Origin: Undibacterium sp049340185
Lineage (GTDB): Bacteria; Pseudomonadota; Gammaproteobacteria; Burkholderiales; Burkholderiaceae_D
Reading direction: 5' to 3'
Assembly: GCF_049340185.1 (NCBI RefSeq)
Contig: NZ_JBMPPC010000002.1
Location: forward strand, 496,001 to 560,000
DNA: 64,000 bases
Shown: in pieces, positions 36,313-46,200 of the stretch
How the letters are laid out: the number at the start of each line of letters is the position of its first letter
How positions within the stretch are numbered: position 1 is the first letter of the stretch
Notes under the pieces: model-generated
What the model was told of the DNA's origin: nothing
The model's input: the letters and a program-made list of their open reading frames with translations, nothing else
Databases searched by the model: none
Translations under genes and position numbers: made by a program

Positions 36313-37710
36313 TTAATGACTTCCTATTGATTGTTGTTTAGTCAGATGGGCAACGACGCGTTCCATTTTCATGAAACGGGAACCCTTGATCAGGATGGTG
36401 CTATTGCTGTCAATCGCGGCGTCAAGCGCGCTACACAGTTCAGCCACATCAAAGAAATGCTGCGCACTGGCGCCATAAGCTTGTGCCGTGTGCTGTGCCA
36501 ATTCACCTAGTGTCAGCAACTGCGCAATGCCGCGCTCATGAGCGTAATGTCCAATTTCATCATGAAAAGCGACGCCGTCATCACCAACCTCACCCATGTC
36601 GCCAAGAACCAGGACGCTTGATTGTGAAGCGGGTGCCAGTACATCGATTGCGGCCCGCACTGAATCCGGATTTGCGTTGTAGGTGTCATCAATAATGCGT
36701 GCATTGTTATGGGCTTGCTTACTTTGCAAACGCCCACTGACGGGACTAAACGCCTGCAAACCAGTAGCAATCACCTCGCTCGGGACACCAATACTGTGGC
36801 AGCAAGCTGCGGCGGCTAGCGCATTACGCACGTTATGGACTCCGGCGGCGGCAAGCTTGATGTTGATGTCACTACCACCAATACGCATCTGCAGTTCACT
36901 ACCGAAACTTTGCACCTGATAAATCGCGCTGACATCGGCGTCTGCGCTCAAGCCGAAGGTCACAATCTTGCGTTGTCCAGTCTCGTTAGCATAAGCACGC
37001 CATAAGTCTGAATACGTATCATCTGCCGGAAATACAGCGACACCATTGGCGGGTAACTGTCGTAACACGGTTCCATTTTCTTCAGCTACCGCCTGTACGG
37101 TCTGCATGAATTCCTGGTGCTCACGCTGCGCGTTATTGACCATGGCTACTGTTGCTTGCGCTACCGACGCCAGTACTGCGATCTCGCCAGGATGATTCAT
37201 ACCAAGCTCGAACACAGCAGCCTGATGTGACTTATTCAAACGCAATACCGTCAAAGGCACGCCGATCTCGTTATTCAGATTGCCACTGGTTGCAAGCGAA
37301 TGTTCTTCGCCGACATAGGCAGTCAAAATTGCAGCGATCATTTCTTTTACGGTAGTCTTACCGTTACTGCCTGTGACGGCGATGACAGGCAAGCTAAATT
37401 GCTGCCGCCAATAACGGGCGATTTCCTGTAGTGCTAATAAAGTGTCCGGTACGATCAGTGCAGGCACAGCCAGATCCACCGGCACTTGTTCTGCCACAAC
37501 AGCAACTACACCTTTTGCGACAACATCCGTCAAGAAGTCATGCGCGTCAAAATGTTCACCGCGCAAGGCAACAAATAAATCACCCGCAGTCACTTTGCGG
37601 CTATCGGTGGTTAATCCTGTCAGCACGGCATTGTCTGCACCGCTCGCAACCGCGCTATGTAAACGTGCATGACTCACTACAGCACACAATTGTTGAAGAG
37701 TTGTTTGCAT
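36313..37710 (-). CDS. murF: UDP-MurNAc-tripeptide--D-alanyl-D-alanine ligase
   Basis: The product is 465 aa. It adds D-Ala-D-Ala, made by Ddl, to UDP-MurNAc-tripeptide. The ATP loop is VTGSNGKTTVKEMIAAIL. NLNNEIGVPLTVLRL, FELGMNHPGEIA and IIDDTYNANPDSVRAAIDVL are MurF signatures. ATG 37710 shares one base with the murE stop (TGATG); an upstream in-frame start 27 codons earlier would lie within murE and is not needed. Confidence 0.96.
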   Translation of the reverse strand: MQTTLQQLCAVVSHARLHSAVASGADNAVLTGLTTDSRKVTAGDLFVALRGEHFDAHDFLTDVVAKGVVAVVAEQVPVDLAVPALIVPDTLLALQEIARYWRQQFSLPVIAVTGSNGKTTVKEMIAAILTAYVGEEHSLATSGNLNNEIGVPLTVLRLNKSHQAAVFELGMNHPGEIAVLASVAQATVAMVNNAQREHQEFMQTVQAVAEENGTVLRQLPANGVAVFPADDTYSDLWRAYANETGQRKIVTFGLSADADVSAIYQVQSFGSELQMRIGGSDINIKLAAAGVHNVRNALAAAACCHSIGVPSEVIATGLQAFSPVSGRLQSKQAHNNARIIDDTYNANPDSVRAAIDVLAPASQSSVLVLGDMGEVGDDGVAFHDEIGHYAHERGIAQLLTLGELAQHTAQAYGASAQHFFDVAELCSALDAAIDSNSTILIKGSRFMKMERVVAHLTKQQSIGSH

Positions 37711-39272
37711 CAGCTGCTCCTCTTCATATTGCCGCTGGTAGCAACGGTTGCCAATGCCAAGGCTGCGTGTTCTTCGTCTGAAAATGGCCATTTTTTGCCA
37801 TTAATGTCCTGATAGCTCTCGTGCCCCTTACCTGCAAGCAGGACGACATCATTATTGCCAGCATGTTTGATCGCATACAGAATTGCAGAAGCCCGGTCTT
37901 CGATTGCATGCGGTGTACCACTCATCCCCTGGAGGATCTGAGCAATAATGTCGGCAGGACTTTCTGTTCGCGGATTATCACTGGTGACAACTGCATGATG
38001 TGCTTGTTGGGCAATCCTGCCCATCTGCGGACGTTTGCCCGGGTCCCGGTCACCACCACAACCAAATACACACCATAATTCGCCGTGACGCTCTTCAGCC
38101 ACCTGCAGCAAAGTCTGGACAGTTTTTTCTAAAGCATCCGGTGTATGTGCATAATCGATTACCACCATCACATGGCCTGCAGTTCCTAATTGCTGCATAC
38201 GCCCCGGAACCGAGGTCAGTTTTTCAATCACGCTCAGTGCCTTACTCCAGGCCACACCTGTTGCCAGTAACACGCTCAATACGCCGAGAACATTACTGAC
38301 ATTGAAGCGACCAATCATCTGCGTCTTGACCTGTCCGGATCCAAACGGGGAATCAATATGGAAGCTAGTTCCCGCATGGTGAGTGCGGATGTTACTGGCA
38401 TAAATAACTTCGGCAGCATCATGCTGTTTTTGCTCAAGGCTATAAGCAAGCACACGGGTCTTTACTCGCTTGGCAGGTTCATTCGCTTTCAGATGCTGTA
38501 TCAGCTCGACACCATAAGCATCATCTAGATTGAGCACGGCAACACCTAAATCAGGCCAGTCGAACAGGGCTGTTTTAGCTGCCGCATAAGCACTCATGTC
38601 GCCGTGATAATCGAGATGATCACGAGTCAGGTTCGTCAACAAAGCGACGTCAAAATGCAAACCGTTCAAACGGCCTTGATGCAAACCTATCGACGACGCT
38701 TCGATTGCCAAGGCTTTCGCTCCTGCATCACGCAAATCTGCCAGCCGGCGCTGTAGCTGTATCGCATCAGGAGTCGTAAAGCCCGTCTCAACCAGATTCG
38801 CCAGTGCACCGTCTCTATAATTGCCCACCCCCAGAGTGCCGATGACTGCACTAGTTTTACCCGTCAGTGACAGCGCCTTTGCCAGCCATTGCGAGCAAGA
38901 GGTTTTCCCGTTAGTGCCAGTGACTGCAATAGTCAGCATGTCGCGATCAGGCTCGGCATACCAGCCATTCGCAACCGAACCGAGTTGATCCTGCAACCCG
39001 GTTACTGCGAGATGCGGGATAGCCAAACTCGTATCCCAGGAAAAATTGCTGGCTTCGTAGACGACAGCAACGGCGCCATTATCAATTGCACTTTGAATGT
39101 GGCGACGACCGTCACCACTTACCCCATGAGTACCGTTGATGGGGAAGGCAAAAAACACATCGCCCTTCGCAATCGCACGAGAATCTGAACTCAAGTGCGA
39201 ACGCGGTGTGACGGCTGGAAGCTGACGCAGCCATTTTAAAATTTCTGTCATTGGTTCTTTATGCTTGGTCAT
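37710..39272 (-). CDS. murE: UDP-MurNAc-dipeptide--meso-diaminopimelate ligase
   Basis: The product is 520 aa. It adds the third amino acid of the peptide stem. The ATP loop is VTGTNGKTSCSQWLAKAL; LTNLTRDHLDYHGDM and HVMVVIDYAHTPDALEKTV are family blocks. The DNPR motif (TSDNPRTESP) marks the meso-DAP-adding type, as expected for a Gram-negative. A GTG at 39275 directly precedes the ATG at 39272, which overlaps the ftsI stop as TGATG. AGGAG is 8 nt from the ATG. Confidence 0.96.
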   Translation of the reverse strand: MTKHKEPMTEILKWLRQLPAVTPRSHLSSDSRAIAKGDVFFAFPINGTHGVSGDGRRHIQSAIDNGAVAVVYEASNFSWDTSLAIPHLAVTGLQDQLGSVANGWYAEPDRDMLTIAVTGTNGKTSCSQWLAKALSLTGKTSAVIGTLGVGNYRDGALANLVETGFTTPDAIQLQRRLADLRDAGAKALAIEASSIGLHQGRLNGLHFDVALLTNLTRDHLDYHGDMSAYAAAKTALFDWPDLGVAVLNLDDAYGVELIQHLKANEPAKRVKTRVLAYSLEQKQHDAAEVIYASNIRTHHAGTSFHIDSPFGSGQVKTQMIGRFNVSNVLGVLSVLLATGVAWSKALSVIEKLTSVPGRMQQLGTAGHVMVVIDYAHTPDALEKTVQTLLQVAEERHGELWCVFGCGGDRDPGKRPQMGRIAQQAHHAVVTSDNPRTESPADIIAQILQGMSGTPHAIEDRASAILYAIKHAGNNDVVLLAGKGHESYQDINGKKWPFSDEEHAALALATVATSGNMKRSS

Positions 39273-41035
39273 CACATACTCTCCTGCACACTGTTATCAG
39301 GAATAATGTTGATGACACTGGAATCTGGGGGAACGTTCATCGAACGTAAAATATTCGCAGTAATCGCGGCGAATACTGGCGCGGCAACCGTGCCGCCATA
39401 GTAGCCACCAGTTGTCGGCTCATCGATCATGACCGCAACGATGACACGGGGATTCGATACCGGCGCAAAACCGACGAAGTCACCGACGTATTTATTGACA
39501 TACTTACCGCCTTCGATCTTGTGTGCGGTACCGGTTTTGCCGGCTACACGATATCCGGCGATACGCGCCTGAGTAGCGGTGCCGCCCGGCTCTGTGACGG
39601 TCTCCATCATCATGCGTAATTGCTGGGCAGTTTTTTCCGAAATCACACGATGACCGACGGGCTGATCCGATGATTTCTGAAACGTCAAAGGAATCATGTC
39701 GCCGTTACGAGCAAAAATCATATAAGCACGTGCCATTTGTATCAACGATACTGAAACACCGTGACCATAACTCATCGTTGCCTGCTCAATCGGACGCCAG
39801 GTTTTGTAATTACGCAAACGTCCTGCGACAGCACCAGGGAAACCAAATTTAGGTTGCTGGCCGAAACCGACGGTAGTGAACATCTCCCACATTTCTTGTG
39901 GCGGCATTTGTAATGCCATTTTTACCGTACCGATATTCGATGATTTTTGTATGACCTGGGCGACAGTCAGCACACCCTGTTTATGTGCATCATGGATAGT
40001 CGCCGTACCAATCGTCATGCTGCCTGGCGCTGTCTGGATTGGCGTATCCGGTGTAACACGACCAGTCTCCAGGGCCAATGCGACGGTGAATGGCTTCATC
40101 GTCGAGCCTGGCTCAAAAGTGTCGGTCATGACACGATTGCGCAATTGCGCACCAGTTAAAACTGAGCGGTCATTCGGGTTATACGAAGGCAAATTAACCA
40201 GTGCCAGCACCTCGCCGGTTTTGACATCCAAGACAACCGCACCACCAGCCTTGGCCTTGTGCTTTTCTACAGCTTCTTTCAAATGCGTATAGGCAATGTA
40301 CTGCACTTTACTGTCAATCGAGAGGGTTAAATCTTTGCCGTCATGTGGCTCGCGGATCGATTCGATATCTTCGACGATGCGGCCAAGGCGATCTTTAATG
40401 ACGCGGCGATTACCGGTCTTGCCCGCAAGGTTTTTTTCTGACGCCAGCTCAATGCCCTCCTGGCCGATGTCTTCCACATTCGTAAAACCTACTACGTGGG
40501 CCATGACTTCACCCTCCGGGTAGAAGCGTTTATATTCTTTACGCGTTTCAATACCGTTGATACCGAGCGCTACGATTTTTTCCGCGACTTCAGCTTCGAC
40601 CTGACGTTTCAGGTAGACGAACTGACGGTCGGAATCCAGTTTTTTACGCAGTTCAGATTCAGACATATCGAGTAAAACAGCGAGCTGACGCAGCTTCTCT
40701 TTTGGCGCTTCCAGGACATCATCGGGAATCGCCCAGATCGCTTTAACAGGCACGGATGATGCAAGCACCTGTCCATTCCTGTCGGTAATACGGCCGCGTG
40801 TCGCAGGTAGCTCCAGCGTACGGGCATAGCGACTTGCGCCTTGTTTTTGCAAAAATTCGGTACTCATTCCCTGCAGCCACAAGGCGCGCGTAATCAGCGC
40901 TAGAAATGCAGCGAACAAGAAGAACAGCACCAGACGCGAGCGCCAGACCGGCAACTTCACTGCCAGCAAAGGGCTTGAGGAGAAGGGAATGCCTTTAGCA
41001 GCAGCGGTGCGTGACATAGTGGAAGCGCGACTCAC
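39272..41035 (-). CDS. ftsI: Peptidoglycan D,D-transpeptidase FtsI (PBP3)
   Basis: The product is 587 aa. It cross-links septal peptidoglycan. One N-terminal membrane helix (about 30-52, LVLFFLFAAFLALITRALWL) is followed by the PBP dimerisation domain. The transpeptidase motifs are FEPGSTMKPFTVA (SxxK), SSNIGTVK (SxN) and AGKTGTAHK (KTG). Its ATG overlaps the ftsL stop by 4 nt, and it ends within the murE start. Confidence 0.96.
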   Translation of the reverse strand: MSRASTMSRTAAAKGIPFSSSPLLAVKLPVWRSRLVLFFLFAAFLALITRALWLQGMSTEFLQKQGASRYARTLELPATRGRITDRNGQVLASSVPVKAIWAIPDDVLEAPKEKLRQLAVLLDMSESELRKKLDSDRQFVYLKRQVEAEVAEKIVALGINGIETRKEYKRFYPEGEVMAHVVGFTNVEDIGQEGIELASEKNLAGKTGNRRVIKDRLGRIVEDIESIREPHDGKDLTLSIDSKVQYIAYTHLKEAVEKHKAKAGGAVVLDVKTGEVLALVNLPSYNPNDRSVLTGAQLRNRVMTDTFEPGSTMKPFTVALALETGRVTPDTPIQTAPGSMTIGTATIHDAHKQGVLTVAQVIQKSSNIGTVKMALQMPPQEMWEMFTTVGFGQQPKFGFPGAVAGRLRNYKTWRPIEQATMSYGHGVSVSLIQMARAYMIFARNGDMIPLTFQKSSDQPVGHRVISEKTAQQLRMMMETVTEPGGTATQARIAGYRVAGKTGTAHKIEGGKYVNKYVGDFVGFAPVSNPRVIVAVMIDEPTTGGYYGGTVAAPVFAAITANILRSMNVPPDSSVINIIPDNSVQESM

Positions 41036-41307
41036 TTTGTCCCCACCGCGGTCAAATATTGGGTGCGATCAGGCGTCACCGGTACCATGTTCAGTTCTTT
41101 ACTGGCGTTCGCCTCGATACGAGAATGCTTCCCGAATGTAGACTGATCCAGCTTGAGTTGCGTCCACTGCAATTCATATTGACGACTTTGCGTTTGTGCA
41201 CGCTCTAACTCGATGAACAGCCGACGCGCCTGATATTGAGAGTTAATCAAAGACAACGCGCATAACATCAGAATCACGCCGAGTAAAAAATTCAGTCGCG
41301 TACTCAC
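41032..41307 (-). CDS. ftsL: Cell division protein FtsL
   Basis: The product is 91 aa. It is a small bitopic protein: an N-terminal membrane helix (LNFLLGVILMLCALSLINS), then a periplasmic heptad-rich helix (QARRLFIELERAQTQSRQYELQWTQLKLDQ) for pairing with FtsB and FtsQ. The C-terminal NMVPVTPDRTQYL is typical. It overlaps rsmH and ftsI by 4 nt each (ATGA). Confidence 0.93.
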   Translation of the reverse strand: MSTRLNFLLGVILMLCALSLINSQYQARRLFIELERAQTQSRQYELQWTQLKLDQSTFGKHSRIEANASKELNMVPVTPDRTQYLTAVGTK

Positions 41308-42263
41308 CGCACCACTCCCGGCAAACGTTCCGCTACGCGAAGTATCGCAGAACGTGCTCGCGGGTTCGCCGCGACCTCTGCATCCGATGGCTTGATCTTG
41401 GCAATCAAGCGCATCTCTGGCTGCGGTAAATCAACTGAGCGGATTGGCAAGCGACGATCCGGCTGAGTCAGCGTCACTTTCGATGCGAAGAATTGTTTGA
41501 CTATTCTATCTTCCAGCGAGTGAAAGCTAATCACCGACATCCTGCCATGTGGCGCCAGACGCTCATAGGCACCAGCCAGTCCTATTTCGAGATCTTCCAG
41601 TTCCTTATTGATGAAAATCCGTATAGCCTGAAAGGTGCGAGTTGCCGGGTCTTTGCCCTTCTCGCGAGTTTTGACGGTGTTTGCGACGATCTCGGCAAGT
41701 TGTCGAGTACTTGAAATGGGCTCGATCGCCCGGCGAGCAACAATCGCCTTTGCAATCTGAAAAGCAAACCGTTCTTCCCCATAATTTTTTATAACCTCCC
41801 TGATTTTTTGTTCATCTTCGGTCGCCAGCCACTCTGCCGCCGAAATACCACGTGTGGTATCCATGCGCATATCCAGCGGACCATCGGCTCTGAAACTAAA
41901 GCCACGTGCAGCATCATCCACCTGAGGCGAAGAAATCCCCAGATCCATCAAAATACCGTTGACACTGGTAATCCCCATGTCGGCCAATGCGTCCGCCATC
42001 GTGGCAAAACTATCGTGCACGATGACAAAACGGGGGTCCTGAATTTGCTGTGCATTGGCGATGGCCTGAGTGTCTTTATCAAAAGCAATCAGACGACCAG
42101 AAGGATTGAGATGCTCTAAGATTTTGCGGCTATGACCACCACGACCGAACGTGCCATCCACCACGATACTGGCAGCGCGATCGCCACTCAGATCAAGTGC
42201 ATCGACGGCCTCGTTCAACAACACCGTCTGGTGTGTTAACTCTTGCGCTGGACTATCTATCAT
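41304..42263 (-). CDS. rsmH: 16S rRNA (cytosine-1402 N4) methyltransferase
   Basis: The product is 319 aa. It methylates the N4 of C1402 in the 16S rRNA P site (formerly MraW). The SAM-binding loop VDGTFGRGGHSRKIL, LMDLGISSPQVDDAARGFSFRADGPLDMRMD and ISFHSLEDRIVKQFF are diagnostic. The ATG at 42263 is 7 nt after the mraZ stop. A much longer open frame continues upstream through mraZ and is not used. Confidence 0.96.
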   Translation of the reverse strand: MIDSPAQELTHQTVLLNEAVDALDLSGDRAASIVVDGTFGRGGHSRKILEHLNPSGRLIAFDKDTQAIANAQQIQDPRFVIVHDSFATMADALADMGITSVNGILMDLGISSPQVDDAARGFSFRADGPLDMRMDTTRGISAAEWLATEDEQKIREVIKNYGEERFAFQIAKAIVARRAIEPISSTRQLAEIVANTVKTREKGKDPATRTFQAIRIFINKELEDLEIGLAGAYERLAPHGRMSVISFHSLEDRIVKQFFASKVTLTQPDRRLPIRSVDLPQPEMRLIAKIKPSDAEVAANPRARSAILRVAERLPGVVR

Positions 42264-42270
42264 GTGCTGC

Positions 42271-42699
42271 TCAGAAGGAGAAATTGCTGAGCGCATCAGG
42301 CGCACCGCTGGCGATGGCTTTCGCTTCATTTTCGGCAAGTCGTGCCGCATCCCAGATTTCGAAATGCGTACCCATACCAAGCAACATGACATCGCGCTGC
42401 ATGCTGACGGCACTACGTAATTCCGGCGCTACCAAAATGCGACCCGCACCGTCCATCTCGACATCAGAAGCATTGCCAAGAAAAATACGTTTCCAGTCAC
42501 GCGCCTGAATCGGCCAAGCCGCGATTTTTTCACGATGCGCTTCCCAGGTAGGACGAGGAAAAAGCAGGAGACAACCATCTGGATGACGGGTCAGGGTAAT
42601 GCGTCCCTCGCATTGCAAGCTCAGGGCGTCGCGATGCCGGGAAGGCACAGTCATTCTGCCTTTTGCATCGAGATTAAGTGAGGACGCCCCTTGGAACAC
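42271..42699 (-). CDS. mraZ: Transcriptional regulator MraZ
   Basis: The product is 142 aa. It contains two SpoVT/AbrB-like swapped-hairpin repeats: LNLDAKGRMTVPSRHRDAL (N-terminal) and DVEMDGAGRILVAPELRSAV (central), each with the DxxGR motif. MraZ represses the dcw cluster, including its own gene, by binding direct repeats in front of mraZ. The start is a GTG (42699) with AAAAGG 6 nt upstream; MFQGASSLNLDAKGR matches homologues. Four correctly spaced boxes lie at 42757-42791. Confidence 0.95.
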   Translation of the reverse strand: MFQGASSLNLDAKGRMTVPSRHRDALSLQCEGRITLTRHPDGCLLLFPRPTWEAHREKIAAWPIQARDWKRIFLGNASDVEMDGAGRILVAPELRSAVSMQRDVMLLGMGTHFEIWDAARLAENEAKAIASGAPDALSNFSF

Positions 42700-42756
42700 G
42701 CTATGCCTTTTACCCTGAACTTGAGAATTATTTTTCTATGGAAATAAAAAATATTC

Positions 42757-42791
42757 ACCACAAAAATACACTTTTTCACACTATTGCCCAC
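42757..42791 (-). promoter_or_regulatory. mraZ: MraZ operator: four direct GTGNN boxes at 10-bp spacing
   Basis: On the - strand, in order towards mraZ: GTGGG, GTGTG, GTGTA, GTGGT, each followed by 5 bp, so the boxes begin exactly 10 bp apart. Known MraZ operators have three or four TGGG-like boxes with 5-bp spacers. The last box ends 58 bp before the GTG start codon. The dcw promoter should overlap these boxes; I could not fix its hexamers. Confidence 0.82.
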
Positions 42792-43263
42792 TTTAGAGGA
42801 TCGATAAAGCCGGGTCAAGCGAATTCGGGAGTGAAAATGTGAAATTCTTTAATGAAGTCAAGGACTTAGCGCAGACTCCTCAAGCAATAAAAAGAAGAAT
42901 ATTCCAATAAATTAGGCACTTACGATACATACTGAAAGTAGCTCCTCATATATACCCATGTGTTTCATCAAAAAACACTTTGTCTGAAAATACCTTACCT
43001 CTCTTGACTGCAAAGAAGATGTAAGCCCCCACTAACGCCCGAATACCGATGCTATATGGAAATAATGATTACCCAAAAGGGCGTCTGAGAAATGCCGGAA
43101 GCAAGCAAAGGGAGAGGCGCGAGTAGCCCAAGTGCGAACGACTTGAGTTAAAGCTAGGCAGTATGTGGGCAAAATCGGCTGAGCGGAGACGGAATTACCA
43201 GAGAGACGAGAGATCAGAGATAAGTGGGGCAAGACCAAAGGCAAGTTACGCGCAAACTGGTAT
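42792..43263. other. Intergenic region with a doubtful 70-codon frame
   Basis: No confident gene lies between the MraZ boxes and the GGDEF/EAL gene. A - strand frame at 43032-43244 would encode 70 residues (WATRASPFACFRHFSDALLGNHYFH is part), starting at TTG without a ribosome site. Its base composition looks transcript-like (many GAGA/AGAG stretches on the + strand), and it may be part of a dispersed repeat, which cannot be settled here. Confidence 0.3.
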
Positions 43264-46200
43264 TTATTGCGTCTCCGTCACATATTGACGCTGTAATAGC
43301 TGTAAAAATTCGCTCTCAGGAACCGCTTTACTAAAATAAAAGCCCTGATATTCATCGCAACGGTTGGCTTGCAAAGTCTCTAATTGCAATTCGGTTTCCA
43401 CGCCTTCGGCGATGACTTTCAGGCTTAAGGTATGCGCCATCGCCACAATCGCCAGCACAATCGCCGTATCGTTCGGATCACCGGGAATATCCTTAATGAA
43501 GGATCGATCAACTTTGACGCTGTCCACAGGGAAGCGCTTCAGGTAAGCCAGCGATGAATAACCGGTTCCAAAATCATCGATGGACAATGTAAAGCCTGCT
43601 TCTTTCAAGCCATCCATCAGCACAATCGCCTGGTCGCGATTGTGCATCACCATACTTTCAGTGATTTCAAATTCTATCCAGCTAGGGTGCACCCGCCAGA
43701 AATCGACCACGCTTTTTACTTCTTCCAGCAGATGTACATCATTGAACTGCGCCCCTGATAAATTGATGGCGACCCTGCCAAAGGATTTATCCGCGGCACG
43801 GAATGCCAGCACATCACGGCAAGCAATATCCAGTACCAGCATCCCGAGGCGGGCGATCAGGCCAGCCTCTTCTGCCAGCGTAATAAAATCCCCGGGGAAG
43901 AGAATGCCGCGCTCAGGATGATTCCAGCGCACCAGCGCCTCAGCACCGACGATTCTGCCCGACGCCACATTCACCTTGGGCTGGTAATACACCACGAACT
44001 CACGTCGCTCCAGCGCGCGTCTGAGCCGCGCCTCAAATGCGAGGCGCTCAACCGTATGCACATTCATTTCAGAAGCGTAAAACTGGTAGTTATCCTTGCC
44101 TTTGTTCTTGGCACGATACATCGCGATGTCCGCATTTTTAAGCAAGGTTTGCGGATCACGTCCGTCATCGGGAAAAGTCGCAATTCCGATACTGGCGCTC
44201 AATTGACATTCCTGTCCGTGCAGATCAAACGGATAAGACGCTTCGAACAAGAGCTTGTCAGCAATGTCACCGAGATCTTTCGGATCACTGAACTGATCAA
44301 CCAGCAAAATAAATTCATCACCGCCAACGCGGGCGATAATGTCCGATTCACGCAAACATTGCTTGAAACGCTGTGCAATATTACGCAGTACGGTGTCACC
44401 TTCATCATGCCCGAAGGTATCGTTAATGTTTTTAAACCGATCCAGATCCAGGAAGAAGACAGCGAGGCGACTGCGATTACGCTCGGCATGCGCCAGAGAC
44501 TTACTTAAATGCTGGCTATATAAAAAGCGATTGGGCAATCCGGTCAGCTCATCATAATGTGCCAGTTTGAGTATCTTATCTTCCGAGCGGCGACCTTCAA
44601 TCGCAATACTCGCAATATCCGTGGTGATACCAATTAGTTTCAAATGCTGATCATTGAGTGCATCCGCAGAATGAGAAAATAAAGTGAAGCTACCCAGAAG
44701 CTGACCTTTTTTACCCATGATGGGCCAGGCACCGCAACTGGGGAATTCCATCAGCGTCTCGAGCTGATTGACAAACTGCATCGATGTTGACTCTTGCGGT
44801 CGCCCTATCCATACCGGAGAGGCATTTAAGATCGCTTCACTCCATACGCCATTGCCATAAGTGACGGGCATGCCATCCAGCTGCGACTTCAACACTTCTG
44901 GAAAATTCTTACCGACTGACATAGAAAAACTATGCTGCTCGTTGCCCAGCAACTGAATACCGCAGCACCAGTTTGGCGACAATCTTTCTGCAAATTGACA
45001 AATCGATTCCAGGATAACCAGCATGTCCTCGCTGGTCGCGATCAATTGCAATAATTGATTTTGTCCTTCGAGTAACAGCTCTACCGATTTTCTGGCACTG
45101 ACATCGCGCATCACACAAAAGATCAGACTCTCATCACCGATCTCCACTCGGCTCATGGTCACTTCGCTGTAGAGCAAAACCCCTTTACGCGTCACGATCC
45201 AGTCAAAGTGCTGCACCTCACCAGCAAACGCCGCATCTACCAGAGTCTCGATAAGGCGATCTCTCTGCAAACTCGGCAAATGCCTGACCGGCTGGATCTC
45301 AGGTGAGTAACGGCCAGCCCGCTTATTCAGTAATTCAGTACGATCCTTTACGCCAAACATTTCCAGTGCCGCCGCATTGCAATCAACATAGATGTATTCG
45401 CGGTTGATCAGCAGGATCGTATCCTCAGCATCCTGAAATAACATCCGGTAACGGTTTTCACTGGCGCGCAACTCCTCGGACGAACCACGTAAGCGGCGGA
45501 TTTTTCCTATCAGTAAAAAAATGAATGCCAGAATGCAGGAGATCGTCAATATGGTAAAAATCAGTTTTTGTCTGGCGCGATCCCGCCAGTTTGCCAGGAT
45601 CGTATCAACGTCTTTGGCGTAGACCAGAACGATAGGAAAATCCATGGTCTTGCGGTAGGTGTAAATCAATAACGCATCACCGCCAATCAAGGGGCCATCC
45701 TGCACACTTCCCTCTACCGTATTCGAACGGATTTTATTTGCCAGTAAGGACTTGGCGACATTTTGGTCGAGATACACGGGATCATTCGGCGCACGGATAT
45801 ACATATTGCCCTGTTCATCATGCAGAGAAATGACCGCGCCACCATCTTTTGCCAGACGCTCATAAAACTCGCGCAGATAACCCAAACCGATATATGCCTG
45901 CAAAATACCAACGTGCTGACCATGCTGATTAAAAATATTTTTCGCTACCGGCAATACCCAGCGACTGGAATTAGGCAACTGCATCGGCTTGCCAGTGACA
46001 ATTTCATGATTATCAGGATGCTCCAGCAACTCTTTGACATACGCGACGCTGCGCATATTTTGAGGTTCGGCCGGGTATTGAAATGAAGTGCCCCACAAGA
46101 CACCTTTGGTATCGATAATGGAAAGGGATTGCAAAAAAGGGGAATCCTGCCGCTGATTGATCAGGATTTTCCGGACATCCGCCTCATCGTGAGGTGCCGG

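Noticed and set aside
43918..44508. 196-codon + strand frame antisense to the GGDEF/EAL gene
   Set aside because: It lies fully inside a well-supported gene with intact GGDEF motif and resembles nothing known.
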